From: Phycisphaeraceae bacterium D3-23
Lineage (GTDB): Bacteria > Planctomycetota > Phycisphaerae > Phycisphaerales > Phycisphaeraceae
DNA length: 64,000 bases
Direction: 5' to 3'
NCBI GenBank assembly: GCA_039555135.1
Contig: CP114179.1
Coordinates: 4,154,001-4,218,000, forward strand
A program made the translations under genes and the position numbers. The notes below the pieces were generated by a model, which saw nothing but the letters and a program-made list of their open reading frames with translations, was not told where the DNA came from and searched no databases. This document shows positions 16,373 through 23,628 of this stretch, in pieces. Numbering within the stretch: position 1 is the stretch's first letter; every line of letters starts with the position of its first letter.

Positions 16373-17455
16373 ATGCCCAACCCCGCCCAGAACACGCCGA
16401 GCGAGAACCTGCTGGTCGTCATGCCGACCTGGCTTGGCGACTGTGTCATGGCGACGCCGACGCTCCGCGCACTGCGCGGGCGCTATCCCGATGCGCGCAT
16501 CACCGCGCTGGTCCGCCACGACATTCGGCCGATCCTTGACGGGCTGGACTCTGTGGACCGCATCCTCTCGGTCCGCCAGCGCGACAAGGACGGCTCAAAG
16601 AAGAAGACGCGGCGCAGACGCTCGCTCGTCGCACTCGCGCGTCGTTTGTCCAAGGGCGGGTTTGATACGGCCGTGCTCCTGCCCAACAGCTTCAAGTCCG
16701 CTGCGCTCGTCTCCGTCGCCGCGATCCCCCGCCGGGTCGGCTACGACCGCGACGGCCGGGGCATGCTCCTCACCGACCGGCTCATCCCCCGCCGACACCG
16801 TGGCAAGTTTTTGCCCGTCTCGACGCTCGATTACTACCTCGGGCTCGCCCGCTACCTCGGCGCCGAAGACACCGACCACGCGATGGAACTCGCGACCCGG
16901 CCCGAGTCGGACGAGGCCGCTCTGAAGAAACTGCGCGGCGCGGGTTTTGATCCGGACCAGGGCGAGTTACTCCTCATCAATCCCGGCGCGCAGAAGGCCA
17001 TGAAACGCTGGCCCGCCGAACGTTTTGGCGCATTGGTCGATACCACTGCCGAGCGACTCGGGCTGACACCCGCTGTGACCGGCTCGCCCGCCGAGCGTGA
17101 GGTCCTGGACGCCGTGATCGCCGCCGCGAAGACGCCGGTGCTCGACCTGCCCAAGCTCGGGATGGATCTGCATCGGCTCAAGAGCGTAGTGAAGATGTCG
17201 CGGCTGATGGTGACCAACGACACGGGCCCGCGGCATATCGCGGCGGCATTCGATACCCCGGTGGTGACGTTGTTTGGCCCGACGACGCCGCAGTGGACGC
17301 AGATCGGTTTCGAGGACGAGGTCCAGGTGACGCCTGCATCGCGCAGCGCGTCGGAGCCCGCGACAATGGAGCAGATCACGGTGGAGCAGGTTGTGGATGC
17401 GGTGTGCACCCTGCATACGCGTACAGCGGGCAAGCCGATCGGGCACGGGGCATGA
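16373..17455 (+). CDS. waaF: GT9 glycosyltransferase, LPS heptosyltransferase II-like
   Basis: 360 residues. The N-terminus VVMPTWLGDCVMATPTLRALRGRYP is the GT9 opening motif. A central GELLLINPGAQKAMKRWP and the C-terminal MVTNDTGPRHIAAAF...LFGPTTP (ADP-heptose site) fit WaaF. It would add a heptose from ADP-heptose to the inner LPS core on the cytoplasmic face. Positions between the GmhB-like gene and the GT4 gene, with a 4-base overlap (ATGA) to the latter, indicate an LPS-core operon. Confidence 0.85.
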   Translation: MPNPAQNTPSENLLVVMPTWLGDCVMATPTLRALRGRYPDARITALVRHDIRPILDGLDSVDRILSVRQRDKDGSKKKTRRRRSLVALARRLSKGGFDTAVLLPNSFKSAALVSVAAIPRRVGYDRDGRGMLLTDRLIPRRHRGKFLPVSTLDYYLGLARYLGAEDTDHAMELATRPESDEAALKKLRGAGFDPDQGELLLINPGAQKAMKRWPAERFGALVDTTAERLGLTPAVTGSPAEREVLDAVIAAAKTPVLDLPKLGMDLHRLKSVVKMSRLMVTNDTGPRHIAAAFDTPVVTLFGPTTPQWTQIGFEDEVQVTPASRSASEPATMEQITVEQVVDAVCTLHTRTAGKPIGHGA

Positions 17456-18696
17456 GCGACGACCAGCCGAGCGGTAAGGACGATGCGTCGCCGATGCGGA
17501 TCGCGGTGGTCATCGAGAGCTTCGACCCGCGGCAGGGCGGCAACGAGCGCTCGACCCGCGAGATCGTCGAGCGCCTCGCGCAGCGCGGCCATGCCGTGAC
17601 GCTGATCTGCGGCTGCTGCGACCCTTCGACGATCCCCGAGGGCGTCGCACACATGAGCTTCGGCAAACGTAAGCCGAGCACGGCGCTGCAGCTGATGCGC
17701 TTCCGCACCTGGGCGATGCACGAGCTGGCGGTCGGCCTGTTCGACACGAGCATGTCGGTGACGATGGCGGTCCCCGCGGCCGTGATGCAGCCGCGTGGCG
17801 GGACGATCCGCGAGACGATCGAGCGCAACATCGCACTGCGCGGCTCCGCGCTGGCGCAGAAAGCCAAGCGGCTTGCCATCGCGATCAACCCCAAGCAGCG
17901 CACGCTGCTCGCGCTCGAGCGTAAGACGCTGCAGGACCCGTCGGTCCATGCAGTCGCGGCGTTGAGTGGCTACGTCAAGCGGCAGCTGGCTGAGCACTAC
18001 GCGCTGCACGATGACGAGGTGGTGGTGATCCCCAACGGCGCGGTCGTCGAGCCGATGGGTGACGCCGAGCGGGATGATGTGCGCGGCCGGGTCCGTCGTG
18101 CGTTCCGGATCCCAGATGAGGCGACGCTCTTCGTTTTCGCCGCACAGAACCCTCGGTTGAAAGGCTTTGGCCCGCTCATCGCCGCGCTGCGCCGACTCAA
18201 GGATGACGGTGTCGAGGCGGTCGTGCTGCTGGCCGGCAAGTACCGCTACACGCACGTATCCTGGATCGCACAAATGGGCGTGCGCGACCGGGTCCGCATG
18301 GTCGGCCCGACCGACGACATGCGGTCGCTGTACGCCGCGGCGGATGTGACCGTCCTGCCGACCTTCTACGACCCGGCGAGCAAGGTCGTGCTCGAGTCGC
18401 TCATGCTCGGCACCCCGGCCATCAGCACCCACTACAACGGCGCGAGCGAGTTCCTCACAGAGGACGGCGGACAGTACTCCGGCCCGCCGCGCGGCCGGGT
18501 GATTGATGAACCGGCCGACCACGCCGCCCTGGCCGCCGCGATGGCGGAGTTGTGCGACCCCGAGGCCCTGGCGGCTTGCCGGGCGGTGATGGGGGATGTC
18601 GCCGAGCAGGTGAGCATGGCCACCCACGTAACGGCTTTGGAGACACTTTTGCGGCGTGCGGCGAGGCAGGCAACGGGGGGGGGCGAGCCGGCGTAA
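17452..18696 (+). CDS. GT4-family glycosyltransferase (WaaG-like)
   Basis: 414 residues from the ATG overlapping the previous stop. The N-terminus RIAVVIESFDPRQGGNERSTREIVERLA is a GT-B donor-side opening. VVVIPNGAV (about 185), FAAQNPRLKGFGPLIAAL (about 223), LPTFYDPASKVVLESLMLGTPAI (about 302, the EX7E region) and a following NGASEFL are GT4 signatures. It resembles WaaG-type LPS core glucosyltransferases, but the sugar cannot be read from the sequence. Confidence 0.85.
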   Translation: MSDDQPSGKDDASPMRIAVVIESFDPRQGGNERSTREIVERLAQRGHAVTLICGCCDPSTIPEGVAHMSFGKRKPSTALQLMRFRTWAMHELAVGLFDTSMSVTMAVPAAVMQPRGGTIRETIERNIALRGSALAQKAKRLAIAINPKQRTLLALERKTLQDPSVHAVAALSGYVKRQLAEHYALHDDEVVVIPNGAVVEPMGDAERDDVRGRVRRAFRIPDEATLFVFAAQNPRLKGFGPLIAALRRLKDDGVEAVVLLAGKYRYTHVSWIAQMGVRDRVRMVGPTDDMRSLYAAADVTVLPTFYDPASKVVLESLMLGTPAISTHYNGASEFLTEDGGQYSGPPRGRVIDEPADHAALAAAMAELCDPEALAACRAVMGDVAEQVSMATHVTALETLLRRAARQATGGGEPA

Positions 18697-18715
18697 AACG
18701 GGGCGGTTTGCCGGG

Positions 18716-18745
18716 TTGCGGGCCCGGGTCGGGTTCGGTTATACT
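18716..18745 (+). promoter_or_regulatory. Promoter of rpsL-rpsG
   Basis: TTGCGG (18716-18721), 18-base spacer, TATACT (18740-18745). The transcript would start near 18752, giving a 40-base leader to rpsL. Confidence 0.55.
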
Positions 18746-18792
18746 GATCGGCTCGATACGTCGAACTAACCCCGCTTGCGCCTGAGCTACCT

Positions 18793-19167
18793 ATGCCTAC
18801 GATTAACCAGCTGGTCAAGAACCCCCGCCGGACCCCCATCTTCAAGTCCAAGGTCAAGGACCTGGACAAGTGCCCCCAGCGGCGCGGTGTGTGTCTGCAG
18901 GTCAAGACCGTGACCCCCAAGAAGCCCAACTCCGCGCTCCGCAAGGTCGCCCGTGTCCGCCTGTCCAACGGCAAGGAAGTCACGGCCTACATCGGCGGCG
19001 AAGGCCACAACCTCCAGGAACACAGCATCGTGCTGGTCCGCGGCGGCCGTGTCCGCGACCTCCCCGGGGTGCGGTACCACGTCGTCCGCGGTGCGCTCGA
19101 CACCCTCGGCGTCGAAGGCCGCAAGAAGGGCCGCAGCAAGTACGGCGTCAAGCGGCCCAAGGGCTAA
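18793..19167 (+). CDS. rpsL: 30S ribosomal protein S12
   Basis: 124 residues, aligning to E. coli S12 without gaps. The decoding-site loop [12 protein letters not shown] is intact (Lys43/Lys44, counting Met). The second loop reads [14 protein letters not shown], so the position that is Lys88 in E. coli (Lys87 without Met) is Arg here; this substitution gives streptomycin resistance when selected in other bacteria. S12 sits at the decoding centre of the 30S subunit. It is first in a short str operon with rpsG; fusA and tuf are not downstream. Confidence 0.98.
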   Translation: MPTINQLVKNPRRTPIFKSKVKDLDKCPQRRGVCLQVKTVTPKKPNSALRKVARVRLSNGKEVTAYIGGEGHNLQEHSIVLVRGGRVRDLPGVRYHVVRGALDTLGVEGRKKGRSKYGVKRPKG

Positions 19168-19183
19168 GCACTGCCACTCGTAG

Positions 19184-19220
19184 GACAGGCATTCCTGCCT
19201 GTCATCAGGCCAAAGGCCTG
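19184..19220 (+). repeat. Tandem hairpins between rpsL and rpsG
   Basis: GACAGGCA-TTCC-TGCCTGTC (19184-19203) is a perfect 8-bp hairpin, followed by CAGGCC-AAA-GGCCTG (19206-19220). A third hairpin, CCCCGGC/GCCGGGG, is at 19263-19282. They could be REP-type repeats, mRNA processing sites, or part of the S7 autoregulatory region, which in E. coli lies between these genes. Confidence 0.55.
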
Positions 19221-19336
19221 GATCAATAAACCATCCAACAGATTTCGTTTCACGGCAGTAATCCCCGGCAACGTCGCCGGGGGTGAAGGGCAGACCAAAT
19301 ACCTGACCAAGCCGTCTGACACACAGGAGCCCAACC

Positions 19337-19813
19337 ATGGGTCGCGGATTTACCAAGTCGGAAGAGCAGCTCAAGCCGGACCCCCAGTACGGCGACAAGA
19401 CGCTTGCTCGTTTCATCAACTGCATCATGCTCGACGGCAAGAAGTCCGTCGCCCAGCGCATCATCTACGACGCCTTCGCCGAGATCGAGAAGCGTAACAA
19501 CGGCGAGATGGACGCGATCGAAGTGTTTCACAAGGCCTTGGAAAACGTCCGCCCCAATGTCGAAGTCCGCTCCAAGCGCGTTGGCGGTGCGAACTACCAG
19601 GTGCCCATGCAGGTGAGCAAGAAGCGTCAGCAGTCGCTCGCCTTCCGCTGGATCATCAACACCTGCCGGGCCGAGCGCGGCAAGCCCATGTACCTGCGTC
19701 TTTCGAAAGAGCTGGCCGACGCCGCCCGTGGCGAAGGCAAGTCCGTCAACCAACGCGACCAGACCCACCGCATGGCCGAGGCCAACAAGGCGTTTGCGCA
19801 CTTCGCGTGGTAA
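19337..19813 (+). CDS. rpsG: 30S ribosomal protein S7
   Basis: 158 residues, normal for S7. Signature stretches include FINCIMLDGKKSVAQRIIYDAF, ALENVRPNVEVRSKRVGGANYQVP and the C-terminal HRMAEANKAFAHFAW. S7 nucleates assembly of the 30S head and contacts E-site tRNA. A good Shine-Dalgarno (AGGAG, 19323-19327) precedes the ATG. A terminator follows. Confidence 0.98.
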   Translation: MGRGFTKSEEQLKPDPQYGDKTLARFINCIMLDGKKSVAQRIIYDAFAEIEKRNNGEMDAIEVFHKALENVRPNVEVRSKRVGGANYQVPMQVSKKRQQSLAFRWIINTCRAERGKPMYLRLSKELADAARGEGKSVNQRDQTHRMAEANKAFAHFAW

Positions 19814-19842
19814 GCATGACGTTCACGATTTAGAACCTGCCA

Positions 19843-19873
19843 CAACCCTCGCGAATCGCGGGGGTTGTTTTTT
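19843..19873 (+). terminator. Rho-independent terminator of rpsL-rpsG
   Basis: CAACCCTCGCG and CGCGGGGGTTG pair across AAT, followed by six T residues. Confidence 0.9.
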
Positions 19874-19979
19874 ATCTACGATCGCGGATGCCCTCCCCCG
19901 GCCTGGTTGCTTCAGCAACCTGGCGACCCATACTCAACCCAGAAAACGAACGACTACAAACTACGGGAACTCCCGCCCT

Positions 19980-20007
19980 TTGACGCCGCCCGTCGCCACG
20001 CTACAAT
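19980..20007 (+). promoter_or_regulatory. Promoter of the SAM-riboswitch operon
   Basis: TTGACG (19980-19985), 16-base spacer, TACAAT (20002-20007). Transcription from about 20014 would include the whole riboswitch. The 500-base stretch between rpsG and the next gene is filled by the terminator, this promoter and the riboswitch leader. Confidence 0.65.
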
Positions 20008-20030
20008 GCGTTGTTCACAACCGAATACCC

Positions 20031-20156
20031 TGCTTTTATCCAGAGTGACCGAGGGACTAGGCCCATTGACGTCACCGCAACCGCGCAGTAAACCCGCTGC
20101 GAGAGGTGCGAATTCCTACCCCGCCCGTACCCACGGCCGGGGGCAGATAAGGAGCG
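20031..20156 (+). promoter_or_regulatory. SAM-I (S-box) riboswitch
   Basis: The core matches the S-box pattern in order. P1: GCTTTTATC (20032-20040) with GATAAGGAGC (20146-20155). P2: GTGAC (20045-20049) with GTCAC (20071-20075), flanking GAGGGACTAGGCCC and followed by CGCAACC. P3: CGCAG (20084-20088) with CTGCG (20097-20101). The conserved joint is GGTGCGAATTCC (20105-20116). P4: CCCCG (20119-20123) with CGGGG (20138-20142). It should sense S-adenosylmethionine and repress the downstream operon. The expression platform may be the CCGGGGGGCTT/AAGCCCCTCGG stem near 20213-20243, which lacks a clear T-run, so translational or Rho-linked control is possible. Confidence 0.92.
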
Positions 20157-20312
20157 GCATAGGGACTCGGCTTGCCCGCAAGCCACACGTCACCGCCCCT
20201 CGTTGTCTGCGACACCGGGGGGCTTGTTCGTTAAAGCCCCTCGGCCGTTCGATTGACCAGCGAGACCACACTCGCTCACGTTTCGTGCTCCGATGAGCCA
20301 GAGAGTTTGACC

Positions 20313-21563
20313 ATGAGCTACGCCCGATGCCTGAAAGCCAAAGAGTGCGGGGCCGAGTACCCGCTCGAGCCGCGCACGATCTGTGACAACGACTTCTCGC
20401 CCGTCGAGGTGCAGTACGACTACGACGCGATGCGCGGCAAGGTCACGCGCGAGTCGATCGAGCAAGGCCCGCGCTCGCTGTGGCGCTACAAAGACCTGCT
20501 GCCCATCGAGGGCGAGCCCCGCGCCGGGTTCAACTCCGGCTGGACCCCGCTCATTAAGGCCGACCGCCTCGCAAAGAAGCTCGGCGTCGATGAGCTCTAC
20601 ATCAAGGATGACTCGGCTAACTACCCGAGCTTCTCCTACAAAGACCGCGTCGTCTCCGTTGCGATCACCAAGGCCGTCGAGTTCGGCTTCGACACCGTCG
20701 GCTGCGCGAGCACCGGCAACCTCGCGCACTCCGTCGCGGCCCACGCCGCGACGGCCGGGCTCAAGTCCTGCGTCCTCGTGCCCCACGACCTCGAAGAAGG
20801 CAAAATCGTCGGCAGCCGCGTCTTTGGCCCGCAGCTCGTGAAGATCAAGGGCAACTACGACGACGTCAACCGATTGTGCGCCCAGATCGCCGACAAGTAC
20901 GGCTGGGCGATCGTGAACGTGAATCTTCGGCCGTACTACACCGAGGGCGCGAAGACGCATGGCTTCGAGATCGCCGAGCAGCTCGGCTGGCGTTTGCCTA
21001 AGCACACCGTGCTGCCCGTCGCCGGCGGGACGATCCTGCCCAAGGTGTGGAAGGCGTACCAGGAGTTCATCACGCTCGGTCTGGTCGAGGACAACAAGCC
21101 CGCGATGTACGGCGCGCAGGCCGCGGGCTGCAACCCGATCGCCAAGGCCGTCGCCGAGGGCAGCGACCTGTTCCACCCGCAGAAGCCCGACACGATCGCC
21201 AAGTCGATCGCCATCGGCAACCCGGCCGACGGGTACTACGTGATCCAGCACCTCAAAGAGTCAGGGGGTTATGCCGCCAGCGCGACCGACCCCGAGATCC
21301 TCGCCGCCATCCGATTACTCGCCGAGACCGAAGGCATCTTCACCGAGCCGGCGGGCGGGACGACGTTGGCGTGTGCAATCAAGCTGATCGAAGAAGGCCG
21401 GATCCCCAGGGACGAGCCGATCTGTGTGTGTATCACCGGCAACGGGCTCAAGACGATCGAGTGCATGGACGGCCAATTCGAGCACGTCGAGCCGATCGAG
21501 GCGAAGCTGTCGGCGTTTGATGCCGTCGCGTCGCAGACGGTAGAGGCGGCGGTCGTGGGCTGA
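20313..21563 (+). CDS. thrC: Threonine synthase homologue under SAM-riboswitch control
   Basis: 416 residues, PLP fold-type II. The N-terminus CLKAKECGAEYPL is the short zinc-ribbon-like segment of archaeal/plant-type ThrC. The PLP lysine is in PSFSYKDRVVS (Lys110), then GCASTGNLAHSVAAHAA, the phosphate-binding segment around PVAGGTILPK, and AGGTTLA near the end. Threonine synthase turns O-phosphohomoserine into threonine by beta/gamma chemistry. A SAM riboswitch and the following sulfur-carrier genes argue that this copy makes homocysteine by gamma-replacement on O-phosphohomoserine, or is a threonine synthase caught up in methionine control. The start is the ATG after the 300-base leader. 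Function beyond the family level is inference. Confidence 0.88.
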   Translation: MSYARCLKAKECGAEYPLEPRTICDNDFSPVEVQYDYDAMRGKVTRESIEQGPRSLWRYKDLLPIEGEPRAGFNSGWTPLIKADRLAKKLGVDELYIKDDSANYPSFSYKDRVVSVAITKAVEFGFDTVGCASTGNLAHSVAAHAATAGLKSCVLVPHDLEEGKIVGSRVFGPQLVKIKGNYDDVNRLCAQIADKYGWAIVNVNLRPYYTEGAKTHGFEIAEQLGWRLPKHTVLPVAGGTILPKVWKAYQEFITLGLVEDNKPAMYGAQAAGCNPIAKAVAEGSDLFHPQKPDTIAKSIAIGNPADGYYVIQHLKESGGYAASATDPEILAAIRLLAETEGIFTEPAGGTTLACAIKLIEEGRIPRDEPICVCITGNGLKTIECMDGQFEHVEPIEAKLSAFDAVASQTVEAAVVG

Positions 21564-21680
21564 TCGTAAGCCGTCGCCGTGCCATCGTCCGAAAACCCCG
21601 ACCTGTCCGCGCGTTGCGGCAGGGCCTAGAATGTCAACGAAAATGCGGCCGAGTTGGTCTGCCGCAATGGAGCCAGCCAG

Positions 21681-21965
21681 ATGTCCGAGCAAGTCACCGT
21701 TACCGTCCCCGCCGCGCTGCGGCCTCAGGTCGAAGGCCAGGAATCTGTCGCCGCCGACGGGGCGACCGTCGGCGAAGTCCTCACGGGACTCCGCACCCAG
21801 TACCCGTCCTTCGGCGACAAGCTTTTTCCTGGCGGCGGCGAGCAGATCAACCGCTCAATCAACATCTACGTCAACGAGGAAGATATCCGCTTCCTCGATA
21901 ACTTCGGCACACCCGTCACGGCCAAAGACCAGGTCGATATCATCCTCGCCATCGCCGGCGGCTAA
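21681..21965 (+). CDS. ThiS/MoaD-type sulfur carrier protein
   Basis: 94 residues, ubiquitin-like beta-grasp. VTVPAALRPQ opens the fold and NIYVNEEDIRFLDNFGTPV is the usual MoaD/CysO strand region. The protein ends in ILAIAGG, so the terminal Gly-Gly needed for adenylation and thiocarboxylation is already exposed and no processing protease is required. GGAG at 21669 precedes the ATG by 8 bases. Between the ThrC homologue and the E1-type gene, it is best read as the sulfur donor of this operon, like CysO or Wolinella HcyS, rather than a thiamine or molybdopterin carrier. Confidence 0.88.
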   Translation: MSEQVTVTVPAALRPQVEGQESVAADGATVGEVLTGLRTQYPSFGDKLFPGGGEQINRSINIYVNEEDIRFLDNFGTPVTAKDQVDIILAIAGG

Positions 21966-22064
21966 GCCGACCCCCGGAACAATGGAGGGAGAGATCGTGT
22001 TCGCTGTCGACGTCAGTTTCCGATGCTCGGCCGAACCTGTCCCCCAACCTCGAAGGAGCGCACC

Positions 22065-22319
22065 ATGGCAACCACGACCCGCAAGTGCTGGCTGACGTTT
22101 GAAGGCGGCGCGCAGAACCAGCCCCGCCTCTGGGAGATGTCCCGCAAGTTCCCGACCGTCGTCTTCGATATCCGCCAGGCCAGTGTGCAGGAAGATATCG
22201 GCATCATGGCGGTGCTGTTCGAGGGCGAAGAAGAAGACGTCCAAGCCGCGCTGGACAACCTCGTCGCCAACGGCGTGAAGGTCGACCCCGTCGAGGGCGG
22301 CTCGCTCGTCGCGCCTTAG
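22065..22319 (+). CDS. Stand-alone NIL-domain protein
   Basis: 84 residues. The pattern RKCWLTFEGGAQNQPRLWEM, then FDIRQASVQEDIGIMAVLFEG and AALDNLVANGVKVDP, matches the NIL domain (ferredoxin-like fold), otherwise found at the C-terminus of methionine ABC transporter ATPases and fused to ferredoxins in homocysteine synthesis from aspartate semialdehyde. There it is associated with methionine binding or sulfur transfer. Here it is free-standing, with AAGGAG 6 bases before the ATG. It may bind methionine as an allosteric sensor or escort sulfur; neither is shown by sequence. Confidence 0.85.
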   Translation: MATTTRKCWLTFEGGAQNQPRLWEMSRKFPTVVFDIRQASVQEDIGIMAVLFEGEEEDVQAALDNLVANGVKVDPVEGGSLVAP

Positions 22320-22341
22320 CGCGACCCAACAAGATAGAACC

Positions 22342-23568
22342 ATGACCGCAATCGAAACCAACGACATCGAACCACAAGCCCAAGACATCCCCGGAGACCT
22401 TGCCCGCTACCACCGGCAGATGCTGCTGCCCGGCTTCGGCGAGGAAGGCCAGCGCAAACTGCTCGGCGCGACCGCGCTGGTCGTCGGGTGCGGCGCGCTC
22501 GGCACCGTCATCGCCAACATGCTCGCCCGCGCGGGGGTGGGCCACCTCATCATCGTCGACCGCGACTTTATCGAGATGACCAACCTCCAGCGGCAGGTGC
22601 TGTTCGATGAGGACGATGTCGCCAACGCAATCCCCAAGGCCGAGGCCGCGAAACGCAAGATCGCGAAGATCAACTCGCAGGTCATAGTCTCGGCCGTCGT
22701 CGATGATGTGAACCACACCAATATCGAGTGGCTTGCCGGCGTGAAGCCCGATGGCAGCGACGCGGTGGAGTCACCAGCCGGCAAGAAAGTCGACATCATC
22801 GTCGACGGCGTCGACAACTTCGAGACGCGCTACCTCGCCAACGACTGCGCTGTCAAGCACGGCATCCCCTACGTCTACGGCGGCGCTGTCGGCACCGTCG
22901 GCGCAAGCTACCCCATCCTCCCCCATACGGCAGAGCGCAGTTCCGACACGGCCGAGCCCGCTTCAGCGGGCCGGGGCCTTGGCAACACCCCCTGGGAACA
23001 GCAAAACCGCGCCACCCCCTGCCTCCGCTGCATCTTCGAGCAGGCACCGCCGCCCGGGCTCAACCCGACGTGTGATACCGCCGGCGTCATCGGCCCAGCG
23101 GTCTCGATCGTTGCAAACTTCCAGGTCCTCGAAACGCTCAAGATCCTCACCGGCAACCTCGACGCGGTCAGCCCGACGATGCTCAACCTCGACCTCTGGG
23201 GCAACACCGTCCGCCAGTTCAAGGTCGCCAAGGCCTACGACATCAGCGACTGCCGATGCTGCCACCACCGCGACTTCGAGTTCCTCGACGGCAAGTTCGC
23301 CAGCGGCACGACCACGCTCTGCGGCCGAAACGCCGTGCAGATCACGCAGAAACTCGGCGACGGCCAGAAGCTCGACTTCGCCGAGATCACCAAGCGTTTG
23401 GAACAGCACGGCAGCGTCAACGGCAGCAAGTTCATGCTCCGCGCCGACATCACCGACAATGGCGAGCCCTACGAACTCACCCTCTTCACCGACGGCCGCG
23501 CGATCATCAAGGGCACGCAGAAACCAAGCGTCGCCAAGTCGATCTATGCGAAGTACGTCGGGGCGTAG
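22342..23568 (+). CDS. ThiF/MoeB-type E1-like adenylyltransferase
   Basis: 408 residues. ATP-binding GCGALGTVIANMLARAGVG (about residue 51), the DRDFIEMTNLQRQ motif with catalytic Arg, and the DNFETRYLANDCAVKHGIPYVYGG stretch define an E1-like enzyme. Zinc ligands are CLRC (near 227) and CRCC (near 308). NPTCDTAGVIGP holds the possible sulfur-relay cysteine (near 241). A roughly 95-residue C-terminal domain ends YAKYVGA, as in many free-standing ThiF proteins. An unusual insert (about 196-224, SSDTAEPASAGRG...) lies before the first CxxC; its DNA contains a CCCGCTTCAGCGGG hairpin. It should adenylate the Gly-Gly carrier encoded two genes upstream. Confidence 0.9.
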   Translation: MTAIETNDIEPQAQDIPGDLARYHRQMLLPGFGEEGQRKLLGATALVVGCGALGTVIANMLARAGVGHLIIVDRDFIEMTNLQRQVLFDEDDVANAIPKAEAAKRKIAKINSQVIVSAVVDDVNHTNIEWLAGVKPDGSDAVESPAGKKVDIIVDGVDNFETRYLANDCAVKHGIPYVYGGAVGTVGASYPILPHTAERSSDTAEPASAGRGLGNTPWEQQNRATPCLRCIFEQAPPPGLNPTCDTAGVIGPAVSIVANFQVLETLKILTGNLDAVSPTMLNLDLWGNTVRQFKVAKAYDISDCRCCHHRDFEFLDGKFASGTTTLCGRNAVQITQKLGDGQKLDFAEITKRLEQHGSVNGSKFMLRADITDNGEPYELTLFTDGRAIIKGTQKPSVAKSIYAKYVGA

Positions 23569-23601
23569 CGGCTGAAATTTTTCATACTTCTTTCTAGGCC
23601 C

Positions 23602-23623
23602 TAGGCCCTAGCGCCTAACCACT
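23602..23623 (+). repeat. CTAG-rich dispersed repeat, copy 1
   Basis: The 22-base string taggccctagcgcctaacca plus ct is identical to 55201-55222, and is preceded in both places by further CTAGG units. CTAG is rare in most bacterial DNA, so the pair stands out. Confidence 0.6.
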
Positions 23624-23628
23624 ATCCC

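Noticed and set aside
20213-20243. Riboswitch terminator hairpin
   Set aside because: The stem CCGGGGGGCTT/AAGCCCCTCGG is real but no T-run follows, so it was not listed as an intrinsic terminator.
19865-20296. 143-codon open frame between rpsG and thrC
   Set aside because: It overlaps a terminator, a promoter and the SAM-I riboswitch, so it is not coding.
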